The notes: generated from the letters alone by a model not told the origin. Numbered from the stretch's first letter, positions 1 through 11,692 are shown. The stretch: 64,000 nt of DNA from Armigeres subalbatus (GCF_024139115.2 NC_085140.1:44982180-45046179); one strand, 5' to 3'. Numbers and translations: made by a program.

Positions 1-551
1 CACGACGTCATGCCAAACCGTTTCCGACGTCAAACGGCCGGGTGAGCCGGCTGGAATAACCTAAACCCAAATCCCTACCCCGTCCATCCTGAATTGAGTA
101 AATTATAACCTTGAGTCACCACGAGTATTATGGTCTATGTCTCTTCTCTACTAACTGTTAATGATAAGATGATACAAATTATAAAGATATCATACTTAAG
201 AATTGCGGCTCCGCAAAGTGTCACACACGACTGAGCATACCAAATAAATGAAATGGTTAAAAAACATATGAAAAACATATGTTTCTAAAAATCTGATTCT
301 GGACTCATTAGGTGATAATTTATTTGATAAAAATGAAAGAGAACAAGGTTGCTTTTCAGAAGAAGTTCTGAGCGATAAGTTTTATTCACTACTAGTTACA
401 ATTGTGGGTGGATCATGCTACCGTTTTATCGTATCTCAATACCATTTAACAGTTGGTAATCGCTTCTCGCGCGACGGATGTCTATTTTGTTAGTTTTTAA
501 CAAGATTTTAACAATACTGTTGGTGTGAAAATATCTTGCAATCGGAGCAAG
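1..551. other. No gene seen; 5' flank of a LINE gag remnant
   Basis: I see no convincing coding sequence, tRNA or tandem repeat here. The stretch is AT-rich apart from a GC-richer first 60 bases. The last ~100 bases probably hold the 5' untranslated part of the gag-bearing retroelement that follows, but I cannot place its 5' end because no target duplication is visible. Confidence 0.4.
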
Positions 552-1389
552 ATGTCGCATCGCAAAAACACAATTGTGAGGGACTTTAGTGTCTTGCCTC
601 ATCGTCCTTCGTTAAACCAGGTACAGGAGTTTTTGGAAAAGTTTATTAAACTAGATATGGCTGATGTTAAAAGCATCCAGCTACACAACATTAGAAATTG
701 CGTGTTCATCGAACTGCTCGACGCCGGAGTAGCTTTACGCTTACAAAAGAAGAACCACCTCATACACTCACTTGTGCATCTCGGTGTGACATATTATGTA
801 CCTGTATATGTTGAAGGCCCTACTACAACAGTGAGGATCCACGATCTTCCTCCTCGGATGTCTAACGACATTATTTCGAGCCATATGGAACAATATGGAA
901 AGGTCATCTCTATCCACAACGAGGCCTGGAAGAATTTCTTCCCGGGTGTGTTGAACGGTGTCCGCGTGGTACGTACATATCGCACGCATCGTCATTGACA
1001 ACGAAACCACACTGGTATCGTACTACAAGAAAACTCTATCAACAACAGCAGCTTCTACCGTCCAAGCAAAATTGAGTTCGGATGACATGAGACACAATAA
1101 CAGCGATGTCGCTCCACCAAAGGCACCAACACCAATCAACAACCAAAATCAGGGAGCCGAAAACAACGACGACGACGATGATGATGATGACAATAGCGAT
1201 CACAATGAGGGCGATAATATGAACGAGACCATCACAACAGCGAAGAGGCGATTGTCGGCTGGAACAGAAACAAGTGGATGTTATGAAATAAATCTACCGA
1301 AGCGTACCTGCCAGGATGACCATGAAGTTTGTGAATCAGAAAAGAATAATGACTGGAAGGTGTATAACACCAGATCACGGAAAAAATGA
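552..1389 (+). pseudogene. LINE ORF1 (gag-like) remnant, frameshifted
   Basis: This resembles the nucleic-acid-binding ORF1 protein of insect non-LTR retrotransposons, which coats the element RNA. The first in-frame ATG is at 552 (a GTG-started frame opens at 525). An RRM-like stretch, with motif VRIHDLPPRM around 832-861, leads to GVRVVR near 958-975. There the frame breaks, and the coding sense resumes one frame over with IVIDNETTLVSYY from about 988. The tail is acidic (a run of eight Asp near 1168-1191) and ends in a basic segment before the TGA at 1387-1389. No CCHC zinc knuckle follows the RRM-like part, although one is usual in such proteins, so an internal deletion is likely. The family assignment rests on recognition, not on a search. 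The clade (I, Jockey or related) is uncertain. Confidence 0.72.
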
Positions 1390-1497
1390 AATGTAAAATT
1401 ATTATGATTATGTATACACTTTTTTATTTTTAATTGACACGAATGCACTTTTATAGGTGTGAAGTGTCAAAAATAAATAATAATAATAAAAATACCA
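1390..1497 (+). mobile_element. 3' UTR and TAA-type tail of the ORF1-only LINE copy
   Basis: Directly after the gag stop come about 75 bases of AT-rich sequence with a short inverted motif (TTGACACGAATGC and GTGAAGTGTCAA). These are followed by AAATAATAATAATAAAAAT, a short-repeat tail typical of many insect LINEs. No reverse transcriptase ORF lies between gag and tail, so the copy is either internally deleted or belongs to a gag-only non-autonomous family. Confidence 0.6.
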
Positions 1498-1510
1498 TTT
1501 AAGTTTTTTT

Positions 1511-1982
1511 GCCTTTCTTGTACACTAAGTGTACCGAAAGGCTATATGTTCACTCAAAAAAAAATCCGTAGACCCATAGTGTTCAGGCTGGTCACTCAGT
1601 TTCCATTTTAAAATTCAGTCTTTGTTTTTGAAATTTTGAACGGAAAGAATTCTACAAAATCGTTTGTCGTTTAAAGGTACACATTCTATTGGTGTCAATT
1701 CTTAAATTCTACATCGGGTTAATTTCACTTAGTCGCTCACTTGATTCTCACTAAACTTCTATCTTCCCCGAAGGCGGTAACGGTTCAACGATTTATGGAA
1801 TTGACGAATACTCGAAATAGAGTCGAAACGTCGGGAAAAATCTAAAACATTTGTTTTGATTATCCAAGACTGCATCGCCGTTAGAAGTAAATCCGATAAT
1901 TATGGGATCTATCGGCCTAAAGTGTTATTTTTACCTATCTCATGTACTTTTTTTAATACATTTTATGATGCACGAGAAAGGC
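1511..1982. mobile_element. MITE-like element, GCCTTTCTTGTA family, copy 1
   Basis: The left end reads GCCTTTCTTGTACA and the right end TGCACGAGAAAGGC, an imperfect ~14-bp terminal inverted repeat. Just inside the left end are CCGAAAGGCTATAT and GACCCATAGTGTT. Both motifs recur, slightly changed, just inside the left end of the element at 62081. The interior differs: around 1775-1885 it carries a stretch like the GTCGAAACGT and AGACTGCGTAGCCGTT arms of the palindrome at 37.7-38.3 kb, so another element may be nested here. No transposase is present and I could not fix a target duplication. Confidence 0.6.
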
Positions 1983-4900
1983 ACCATCATTTTATTATTA
2001 TACAATTAGGTATTTGTTTGAAACTCGTGGACTCACGTAAGTATTAAATGAAATCAGCGAGAATCGCTAAAAGAAATTATGATTCCACAAATGAGTGTAC
2101 TGAAATCGATAAACCAGCGAAAGTGTTGTTATTTGAATCTCACATCTGAATGCTCCGATTTGAACAAATCGTATTTTAAACAATCTAACAAATGGCTTCT
2201 CGTTAGTAAACATTTTCTCATTCAGAGCCATCCATCGATGCTTCAATCCAAATGAGCACCTGGTGCATCATGATATTCGCCATTCAATAAAATTATTCTG
2301 AGCATCGTAAAAAGCAAACCACTAGTATGTAGAATACTCTGCTGTTCTATTGGTGACTTAGTGGCAAACTTCAGTATAATACGAATTTGTTGGCTGTGCT
2401 GAATTTCATGATGCTTCCCGCTATTATCTACATTGTGATGGTGTGACCGCAGCACAGTGGCTTACTCCGCGAAAATATCGACCAAAGCATCAAAATCTGA
2501 TTCGAACCTGTTGGTTTGATTGTATTATGTTCTTCAACAATTTCAATTTTTTTTTAAATTTTATAACACTTATTTTTGACCCGATTTCGTCTATTTTGAC
2601 AGATGAGATCTCAACGATTATAATTTCTTTCGAGGAGCTTGTTGAGCGCATCACGTAGACACATAGAACTAGATCACATAGAACTACACTTCCGATGTCG
2701 TTATTTGTTACTCAACTAACGGTTTCTGTGCATGAGTGCCACATTTTGGCACACATTACTACTGTGCCACAGTAGTAATATACTGGCTACATGTTATTAT
2801 ATTCGAATTAACTTAGGGATAAACAATGCACTTTGAGGCTATAAACGTACATACGAGCTCTATTATATCATTTACAACAATATAACGATATGCTCTAAAA
2901 TTATGATTACAAAAAAATTCTGCGACAAGTGTCGAACATGTGACCGTTGGATCCGCAACCACGTTAAGAGTCACCGGTAGCATAGGTTTGAAAATCTGTA
3001 TAAAAATCCATTATTAACATATTCATTCAACCACAAGGACTTCAATTTCTGACAATTGATTGGATTGTGAGATTTTGGCCTTTTCTGAACCATTGTGCGC
3101 AGGTCGACAAAGTCATCAATTGCGGAACGCGCGCGCGATGAACGAGCTAATTTAGGTGGACGTGAATAGAACGCAAAAAAAAAACGCGAAATTCCGTGAT
3201 AGGAATTTCACGCTAACTGTGCCATGCCACGCCAGTAGTTACCGAGCGAACGGAGAGCACACAAAGCTTTGCTTTGTTTACGTTTACGATGGCGAGCTGC
3301 TGTCGATATTTGATTGCCTTGGTCATCGTGAACTCCCAAGTGTTCGTGTTTGTTGGCCTAGTGCCGGCTGTAAACAACCGAGTTCAGGGGAATTCGATCT
3401 TGAGATACCTGCGTGATTCATCACAAATTCAGAACCTTAGTCGGTGGAATTTAGCAATGCAATTACGCATTTCCAATGGCACAGTACTAAATAATAGTAA
3501 CCAAGTAAATTGTCAATTTCGCATTCGAGTATGAGCGAGTATGCAATATTCAAATCTTCATGTGCGTGTGTGTCCCTCGATTGGCAGTTTCCGAACAAAG
3601 ACTGAATTGGAGTGCATTCTCGGGCTGGGATCGCCACAATGCACAATACCATCGTCGATGCTCCCATTCGGCGACTTCGTCTATTGAATCATTGATGCCA
3701 TGGGTGCAACAATGAATATATGAGATTTAATTAAAACTTCAAACAGCTTCACCAACCGCAGAAACAGTACAACAGCTCTTCATTCTGATCATGGGACTTC
3801 GCCGACGCAAGGGGAGTTGTGCAATTGTAGTTTTATGAAGTTAACAAATAACCCCCATCTGACAGACGCGAACTTGTCCTACCCCCAATCTTTCCTCTTC
3901 ATCGACCAAATCGTCGAACCGTCAAAACTCCGTCTGCTACCGCTGGCTGTCGGGATGAAATGGATACCGTTTGTACCGCGTAGTACAATGCGAGATACAG
4001 AGTTCATTGTGGGATGAGTCTAGACAGAATCCAGTGGGATGTGTCGGAAACACTGATGCGGCAGCAGCACTGCACAAAGCCAATCCTGACGTTCCTGACA
4101 CATCGGAGCCTGGGATTCGTGCCGGTTGTCCAGCTCTCTTATAGCAGTGGAGGCACTGGCTATTATTTACAATCAAGCTCTTTTTCCGGCGGTAGTGTGG
4201 GTGAAGTCCATTTTTCGAGGCGGAAAACTTTGGGTTTGGGTTTCGGGGCGATGATTTCAATGCCACCAGGATGGAACAAGGCCAGATGGGTTGTTGTAGC
4301 AACAACATTCGGTGGAGATGGCTTTTGCGAGGTAAATTTAATAAATCATCGGACCCATCGGATGTCCGCCGGACGCTACTTGGTTGCAACGGTTGGAAAG
4401 TTTCGAGATTCTGGATGTACATTTTTCGGTTTTTGAAGAGGGTTAACAAATTTAATTAAGATTCACTTTGCGGTGCACTCCCAGCCTCCGGGGATTGGGA
4501 ATGTTGTTTCTCTTTAATTACGAAATATCGCGCGTGACTGACATATCTCGCATAACTTTTATGAAAAGCTGGAGGGCGAACAGAAAGCAATAAAAAAAAA
4601 TCCCATTCTTATGCGAATGTTCTACTGGAAAATGTCAGTTTGAATTTCATTAGACCCTAATTGAATGACGATGGGCCACATTAATTGCACTGAACCTGTC
4701 ACCATGGCCATGAACTGTTTGGGCTAGGCCAACGAATCCACCAAAATGGCAGCAGGTCAAGGCAGTTTTAGGCGACGATAAAAAAAAAACCTGTTCCCTT
4801 CTCATTGAGATATGCAGAGAAGGTTCCGCGTGTGTCACGTTCGGCCACTGACTGCTGACATCAAATGATGATATTGTGCTTCGCAGACCATGCAAAGTAA

Positions 4901-6911
4901 TAAACACGAGATTTATTGTCGACAAAAGAAAAAGTTGTAATAATTTCTGATGCATAGAAGATGATTCTCTTGTGTAGATATTACATGATCTAAAAATATT
5001 TTATCATCATCATTATTTGAACAGGTGGTTTTCAATTGAATACATAAGTGAATCAATTCAATATATTATAACAATTTTGATGCATTCAGAATTCAATCAA
5101 GTTTTATAACAATTTCATAATATGTATCCATGTTTAATACCACAAGTTTCCCGCCTCGTTAGGGTTCCACGAAAAATTCTTGTGAATTTCTAAGGAAAAC
5201 ACTTCTTAAACATCACAAATTATTTCATCATCTTCATCATCGTTTGGGTTGCATTTAAAAATGACGTCCGATGATTAAACGGAAGAGGCCCCAAGACTTT
5301 GTGACATTTTATTTATCACACATTTTAAAAAGCGTGACCGAAGGAGAAGGGAGGGTGTAGAATGAATGTGATGCACTAATGCACTAACAAGTGTTGGGAT
5401 AAGTGTTATATACGTACATTTTGGATGCATTTTGCACATTCATTCGCTGTCATATGCGATATTGTGTTGGCTGGGTTATAAATCAAAATATCTACATTCA
5501 TATACACATATCCATTGATAACAACTCATTGCATATAACTGTGTCAATTGATATATGGCACTCGTCCCTCTTATCAAAATTTAATTATTGTAACAAGCCT
5601 TCCTGTACCTTCAACTGTCGGTAGACGAGAGTTAAACAATAAAAATTGAAAGTCCTAACGACAAAGTGAAGAAATGCCGTCCAAATGTTCACCGAAGTTC
5701 ATAACTTAGTAATAAATATTCGTAAAAGATGTTTTTTGTTTTTATATTGCTGAAGTCAGAGAAGTGTTTCATCCTTTCATCCATCCTGGCAAATAGGTTG
5801 AACAAGTTTCATCATCCAGTCACATGAATGACATGGTTTCTACGCTGCGTATGATCGCCAATTGAAGATTCAAGGTTAAAATCGACATCGCCCATATGAA
5901 ATAAAATTCTTAGAAATTATTTCTTTCAGCGTTTAACACAATTCTTAATACAATTTTAAAATCACATCTACATGTTTAAATTCTTCAAAATGTTTAATTT
6001 ACAAAACTTACGACGCAAAAGATTTGAACAAATCCAACAAAATCACAAAACCAACCACACACGAGAAAACCCATGCAGTATAACAACATGTTTGCCTACT
6101 CGAGCGATCATCGATACCATATTGGGATGTGTAATTCTACTAATGCGGTTCCCCTTCACTCGTCTGACGCTCCCAACAATATGTTTTGCTGTCGCTCCGA
6201 GGTTAACTCCATCGTGTAGTGCTTTGCTTGTTGCCATATCCGTCCAGTCAGTATGTACATATGGCAGATATGGCGGTGAGAATTAAAGCATATTTACATG
6301 CATAAGTGATGTTTTCGTCGTGGGTAGTTCAGTTCGATCAGAACCAGTCAGCCTATCAACGCAAGACATCCATCAAGGACCAATAACTTCGTGCGCTGTT
6401 CCGTCAGCAGAGAATCCCGACTTTTTTTATTGAGACGTCGTCAGGGCGGTAATAACTCCTTTTATGGTTATAGCACTTACAGGATGTACAGGTCAAGTAA
6501 GGTCACAATCACAGGTCGGAAGTTTCGAGCTTACCTGGAATGGAACAGAAAGGATAGAAAACGTGTTATAATAAATGATAGAAGTGTTCAATGGGCTAAA
6601 TTGGTTTGAAGCATTATCGGTTTTAAAGCATGGTCAAGTAAAATACGAGAAACAGAAATTCATAACCATATCTGTCAATCAGTCGAAAATAATTATTCGT
6701 GTGTTACAAAAAAAATAATAATCATTGACCGTTTGGCATAACGGTCGATTGGCGTAGTTGTCATCAGAGCTGAATAGAATTTTCCGAGCGATTTAGTGAC
6801 GTTGGTTCCACCATAACACGACAAAATAGCAGGATCTTTTTAAATGTTAACAAAGATAGCTAGCAAGATATGGGTACGCAGGAAAACTTGCCCAAAGCAC
6901 AACAACAAATA
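1983..6911. other. Long stretch with no recognised gene
   Basis: About 4.9 kb. The parts at 1983-3130 and 4460-5970 are AT-rich and hold nothing I recognise. The part at 3130-4460 is GC-richer and has overlapping open frames on both strands, for example an ATG-started 140-codon frame at 4014-4436 (+) inside a 170-codon frame at 3937-4449 (-). Neither shows a domain I know. Mutually overlapping frames of this size can arise by chance, so I call no gene. A single-copy exon or conserved non-coding element cannot be excluded. Confidence 0.45.
6043..6237 (-). CDS. Possible short ORF or exon, unidentified
   Basis: A 64-codon frame begins with a real ATG at 6237 on the minus strand and ends at 6043. 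I recognise no family and see no signal peptide or membrane segment. It could be an exon fragment, a repeat remnant or chance. I list it only because the local sequence looks less AT-rich and more coding-like than its surroundings. Confidence is very low. Confidence 0.12.
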   Translation of the reverse strand: MATSKALHDGVNLGATAKHIVGSVRRVKGNRISRITHPNMVSMIARVGKHVVILHGFSRVWLVL

Positions 6912-7108
6912 CAGTCAACTCTCTACATCTCGATGTTCCATATCTCGATATCTCCCCTTATGTCGATGGTTTTCTCAGTCCCTTCAATCTACATACATTT
7001 GGGCTTTCTACATAACCTTCACATCTCGATTTGTCTATCTCGGTGTGTTCTGGTCATATTTCATTCAGGATTCTAGATTTCTTGCTATACAACGTATGCA
7101 ACGAGCTA
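6912..7108 (+). mobile_element. pogo/Tigger-like MITE fragment (left end)
   Basis: A TA at 6910-6911 is followed by CAGTCAACTCTCTACATCTC, then repeated ATCTCGAT motifs. The sequence is collinear with the element at 39123-39480, which shares GTCGATGGTTT, TTTGGTCATATTT-like and GCAACGAGCT segments. The right terminus is missing, and similarity fades near GCAACGAGCTAC at ~7108. CAGT termini rich in TCGA, flanked by TA, are typical of pogo/Tigger-type non-autonomous elements. The superfamily call is inference. Confidence 0.5.
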
Positions 7109-7409
7109 CATATTTAAGGAATTGCATGTATAATACCTTTAGAAATCCTACAACTAGATTTTTTTGGTATTTCGGCTAAAATTATTTCAAAACTTCATTT
7201 GATTTTTTCCTAAATTCCCCGTGAACTCCCTTGGATAATATTCCAACTTCTAGCTTAGGAACTCTTTGGTAATTTCTTCTTCAAGTCCATCGTAAAATCC
7301 ACTCGATTATTTTTATCAAAATTTGTCAAATCAAATATTTTCAACAACTCTTCTGGTTTTTTTTCCGACAGTTTTTCCTAGTCCATTGGGAGGTTCACTA
7401 TTTAGAGTG
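7109..7409. other. AT-rich spacer, nothing recognised
   Basis: About 300 bases between the pogo-like fragment and the decayed repeat zone. I see no gene, tandem repeat or terminal repeat. Confidence 0.4.
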
Positions 7410-8035
7410 TAATTATTTCAAGAAGTCATCCAAAAATTCCTCCAGGGATTCAAACCAGGATTTTTTTCCAGGAATCCTCTAGGTATTGCTGTCCTTCCAT
7501 CGGGGATTCTCTTTCTGAACGATAAATTTTCCGAAGCAGCTCCTTGAGGAATTTCTGGGGGAGTTTCAAAACGAATTTCCGGAGGAAGTTTTGTAGACAT
7601 TACTTGGGTTGGGGTAGGGAATTTTTTTTAGAGAATTCTTGAAATAATTTTCGCTGCCATTCCTGGATGAATTTCTGGAAGAATTCTTGGGGAAGCTCGT
7701 GATAGCAAAAGTGAGAGAACTTCTGGAAGAATTACCAGAGCAATTTCTTAACATATTTCGGAGGAATTCTAGACTGAATTTCCCTGTTTTCAGAATTAGC
7801 ACTTGGGGAAATAGGGTCGGATTGTAGGGCTTTCTTGAAATAATTTCCGGCAGATTTTTTGTAGAAATTCATGAAGGAATCGGAAGAATTTCCAGAAATT
7901 TTTTTTGGGAATGTTCTGGAGAATTTCTGAAGGAACATCCAAAAAATTCTTCAATCATTTTTTCGGGTCATTCTTGGATGACCTGGAATGGAACAATTTT
8001 TGAAGGCAAATGATGAATATACAAATCATCTACTA
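7410..8035. repeat. Decayed flank of the 24-bp minisatellite
   Basis: Short motifs such as GGAATTTCTGG, GAAGAATTCTTG and AATTTCCGG recur at irregular spacing, with many substitutions and indels. They share the GGAA/TTCC core of the clean array that begins next to them. I read this as an old, diverged edge of that array. Array edges commonly escape homogenisation by unequal exchange. Confidence 0.6.
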
Positions 8036-10110
8036 CCGGAGGAATGCCAGGAAGAACTTCCAGAGGGACTTCCGGAGCAATTCCAGGAGGAACTTCCGGA
8101 TGAATTCCAGGCGGAACTTCCGGAAGAATACCAGGCGGAACTTCCGGAGGAATACCAGGCGGAACTTCCGGAGGAATACCAGGCGGAACTTCCGGAGGAA
8201 TTCCTGGAGGAACTTCCGGAGGAATTCCAGGAGGAACTTCCGGAGGAATTCCAGGAGGAACTTCCGGAGGAATTCCAGGAGGAACTTCCGGAGGAATTCC
8301 AGGAGGAACTTCCGGAGGAATTCCAGGAGGAACTTCCGGAGGAATTCCAGGAGGAACTTCCGGAGGAATTCCAGGGGGAACTTCCGGAGGAATTCCAGGG
8401 GGAACTTCCGGAGGAATTCCAGGGGGAACTTCCGGAGGAATTCCAGGGGGAACTTCCGGAGGAATTCCAGGGGGAACTTCCGGAGGAATTCCAGGGGAAA
8501 TTCCGGAGGAATTCCAGGGGGAATTTCCGAGGAATTCCAAGAGGAACTTCCGGAGGAATTCTAGGAGGAACTTCCGTGGGAATTGTAGGAGGAACTTCTG
8601 GAGGAATTCCAAGAGGAACTTCCGGAGGAATTCCAGGAGGAACTTCCGAGGAATTCAGGAGGAAATTCCGGAGGAATTCCAGGAGGAACTTCGAGGAATT
8701 CCACGAGGAACTTCCGGAGAAATTCCAGGAGGAACTTCCAGAGGAATTCTAGGAGGAACTTCCGGAGGAATTCCAAGAGGAACTTCCGGAGTTCCAAGAG
8801 GAACTTCCGGAGGAACTTCCTGGAGAAACTTCCGGAGGAATTTCTGGAGGAATTCCTGGAGGAACTTCCGGAGGAATTATGGAGAAACTTCCGGAGGAAT
8901 TCCAGGAGGAGCTTCCAGAGGAATTCCAGGAGGAGCTCTAGGAATCCTCTAGTGGAATTCCAGGAGGAACTTCCGGAGGTACTTCCGAAGGAATTCTAGG
9001 AGGAACTTCCGGAGGAATTCCAGGAGGAACTTCCGGAGGAATTCCAGGAGGAACTTCCGGAGGAATTCCAGGAGGAACTTCCGGAGGAATTCCAGGAGGA
9101 ACTTCCGGAGGAATTCCAGGAGGAACTTCCGGAGGAATTCCAGGAGGAACTTCCGGAGGAATTCCAGGAGGAACTTCCGGAGGAATTCCAGGAGGAACTT
9201 CCGGAGGAATTCCAGGAGGAACTTCCGGAGGAATTCCAGGAGGAACTTCCGGAGGAATTCCAGGAGGAATTCCAGGAGGAACTTCCGGAGGAATTCCAGG
9301 AGGAACTTCCGGAGGAATTCCAAGAAGACCTTCCGAAGGAATTCTAAGAAGACCTTCCGGAGGAATTCCAGGAGAAACTGCTGGAGGAATTTCATGAAGA
9401 TCCTTCGAAGGCATTCCAGGAGAAACTACCGGAGGAATTTCAGGAAGAACTTCCGGAGGCATTCCAGGAGGAACTTCGGAGGAATTGCAGAAGAATCTTC
9501 CGGAGGAATTGCAGAAGAATCTTCCGGAGGAATTGCAGAAGAATCTTCCGGAGGAATTCCGGGAGGACCTTCCGGAGAAATTCCAGGAGGAATTTCAGGA
9601 GGAATTCCAGGAGGAACTTCCGGAGGAATTCCAGGAGGAACTTCCGGAGGAATTCCAGGAGGAACTTCCGGATGAATTCCAGGAGGAACTTCCGGAGGTA
9701 TTTCAGGAGGAACTTTCGGAGGAATTCCAGGAGGAACTTCCGTAGGAATTCGAGGAGGAACTTTCGAAGGAATTCGAGGAGGAACTTCCGGAGGAATTCC
9801 AGGAGGAACTTCTGGAGGAATTTTCGGAGCAACTTTTGGAGGAATTCCAGGAGTAACTTATGGAGGAATTCCAGAAGTTACTTCGGGAGGAATCCATGAA
9901 GAAATCTCCGGAGGAATCTCTGAAGGAACCTCCGGAGGAATTTCTGAGAAAACGCCGGAGGAATTCTCGGAAGAACTCCCGGAGGAGCTTCCGGAGAAAC
10001 TTTTGATGAATTTCATGGAGAAACTCCCGCAGCAATTCCAGGAGTAGGTTCAGGAGGAACTTTAGGAAAATTTCATGAAATGTCTGGAGGAACTATCGGA
10101 GTCCGGAATT
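8036..10110 (+). repeat. 24-bp minisatellite array A
   Basis: The array is about 2.1 kb of head-to-tail 24-bp units. Each unit is a diverged dimer of 12-bp halves, GGAGGAATTCCA and GGAGGAACTTCC. Blocks of sub-variants follow one another: a GGAATACCAGGCGG form near 8120-8190, a CCAGGGGGAAC form near 8370-8490, and a clean consensus run near 9000-9300. Later units diverge and shorten towards 10110. The unit is a multiple of three with few stops, so frames stay open on both strands and would translate to (EELPEEFQ)n, (PPGIPPEV)n, (LLEFLRKF)n and similar. One plus-strand frame (7988-8752, 254 codons) does start with ATG, but I treat it as an artefact of repeat structure. Confidence 0.95.
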
Positions 10111-10120
10111 TCTGTTCATT

Positions 10121-10206
10121 ACATGAAATTAATTCACGACGACCCACGCCGCCGATCATCAACGGCGTGACACACAGAAGGACCAATCTCCAAAAAGACG
10201 GTCAAA
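10121..10206 (+). repeat. Left inverted repeat of a 1.57-kb segment
   Basis: The run CACGCCGCCGATCAT, then GGCGTGACACACAG, then GGACCAAT and AAAAAGACGGTCA, recurs inverted at 11604-11692 with small length differences. The pair brackets about 1.4 kb of unrelated sequence and may be the ends of a transposon. No target duplication is obvious at either edge, so the boundaries are approximate. Confidence 0.55.
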
Positions 10207-11603
10207 AACCATTTTTTTAAAATGATCCAAATTGATAACTTTAGTAGAATACTTGACGATGATCAAAACATAGTTTTGATTCATTTTATTAGGGTGGATC
10301 TTACCTTTACAGTCAATACAAGTTGGGCATGTTGTTGATTTTTAATTCTGTTAAATCTTGTAACATTTATCTTATTGTTCATTATGTTGTCCACAACGTA
10401 TACATCGCCCAAACCTATTATATTTCGCACTTTTACAAAGTGTAGCCCTAAGACCCTAGGCCCAAAGCCACGCTTAAACGTTCGTAAATTATTTTTGATC
10501 GCACCGAAAGTACTCGGTCTTTATTTGTATAAAATTATTATTGTATTATCTTCTTGCTGTCTTCATTGTAAAATTCATAAGGATACCCATCGGTACCCAA
10601 CAATGGAATTTACACTGAAGCTTCATTTTTTTTGTCAGGAATCCAAGAAGAAATTAGGTTCTGCCACCTTCCGCCCGCTTAGTTATTTATGTTCTACTGA
10701 CGGTGGTCCTTTCGGTCTTGCCAATCAATTTTGATAAGTGCAGCAACACACAACTTGTTTTTACTTCTCTTTCTACTTCTCATTTGCCCCAATGCAAAGG
10801 TGTGACAATTGTCTAGGGGTCGTAAACTTATTACGTGAGTATTTTTTTTCTGAGGTTTTCGACTCCTCCTCCCTCATGTAAAATTTCTTTCAAACAAATG
10901 TTTTTTTATTTACATGGACAGAAGCCACTCCTCCCTCCCCCATAAGTGCTTACGTAATATCAGTACGGCCCCTAGCTCCATTTGTTCTAGTCTCACGCAT
11001 ACTTTTGTTAAGGAAACCCCACGTAATCATTAGTTCTTACAGGCTCCTGCGTTCTGACATTTTGAAAATATTGATAATGAAAGTAGGATAAACTATCAAG
11101 TCATGTTATGTCTAGTCGCAATGGATAATTTCGGGAGAGGATTTTATTTTATCCCTTACTTCTAATTCTCCAAAATTACTCTGTAAAAAGATCATGAGTG
11201 TTTCACATGAATCGTAATATCAAGTAACAATTTGCGCTTCTACAGCTTTACTTCAGGACGAAACAGAACATATTCCATATGTTTACAATTTCTAACAATT
11301 TTTTTTTTTTTCTTAGCACTGCGGTGAGGCGGCTGAAATCGGTAATTAAATACCTGTGGAAATGCTCATAGAAAGAGAACTCTATATTGGCGGCGCCAGC
11401 CATTGATATTTGATATACACCACTTGGTGCAAGCACGTTGTCACAGAGAACTATAGCGTGCTTGCGACGACTGGTGCTCCACCTCTCGCTGCGATAGTTA
11501 TACTTTAGCTTACAGATCGTTGATACCGAGAAGAGGAACCATCTATTCAATGAAAAATCACAATATGTGGTCTGCTAGACCATTTTATTCACGTCTAACA
11601 TTT
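10207..11603. other. Interior of the inverted-repeat-bounded segment, no gene
   Basis: AT-rich sequence with no recognisable transposase or host gene. A 119-codon frame at 10375-10734 has no known motif. A separate small MITE lies inside at 10816-10972. If the bounding inverted repeats are transposon ends, this interior is a non-autonomous filler. Confidence 0.4.
10816..10972. mobile_element. 157-bp TA-flanked MITE
   Basis: The ends are GGGGTCGTAAACTTATTACG on the left and, read on the minus strand, GGGGCCGTACTGATATTACG on the right, continuing into matching GAGGGAGGAG-type sequence inside. TA dinucleotides at 10814-10815 and 10973-10974 fit a TA target duplication, as in Tc1/mariner-type insertions. 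It has no coding capacity. A related but incomplete end (CCATAAATTAGGTAACGCTT) sits near 44800. Confidence 0.72.
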
Positions 11604-11692
11604 ATGACCGTCTTTTTTTGGGATTGGTCCCACTGTGTGACGCCGCCGCCATTGGTAGAAAATGATCTATCACGCCGCCGCCGATAAAATTT
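11604..11692 (-). repeat. Right inverted repeat of the 1.57-kb segment
   Basis: This is the reverse-complement partner of 10121-10206. It shares the TGACCGTCTTTTT, GATTGGTCC, GTGTGACGCCG and ATCACGCCGCCG blocks. An extra GCC-rich stretch here accounts for the length difference. Confidence 0.55.

Noticed and set aside
3937..4449. 170-codon minus frame overlapping a 140-codon plus frame
   Set aside because: The antiparallel overlap and lack of known motifs make coding unlikely, so it was left as unassigned sequence.
8036..10110. Possible CRISPR array
   Set aside because: Units are contiguous 24-mers with no unique spacers, and the surrounding DNA is clearly eukaryotic.
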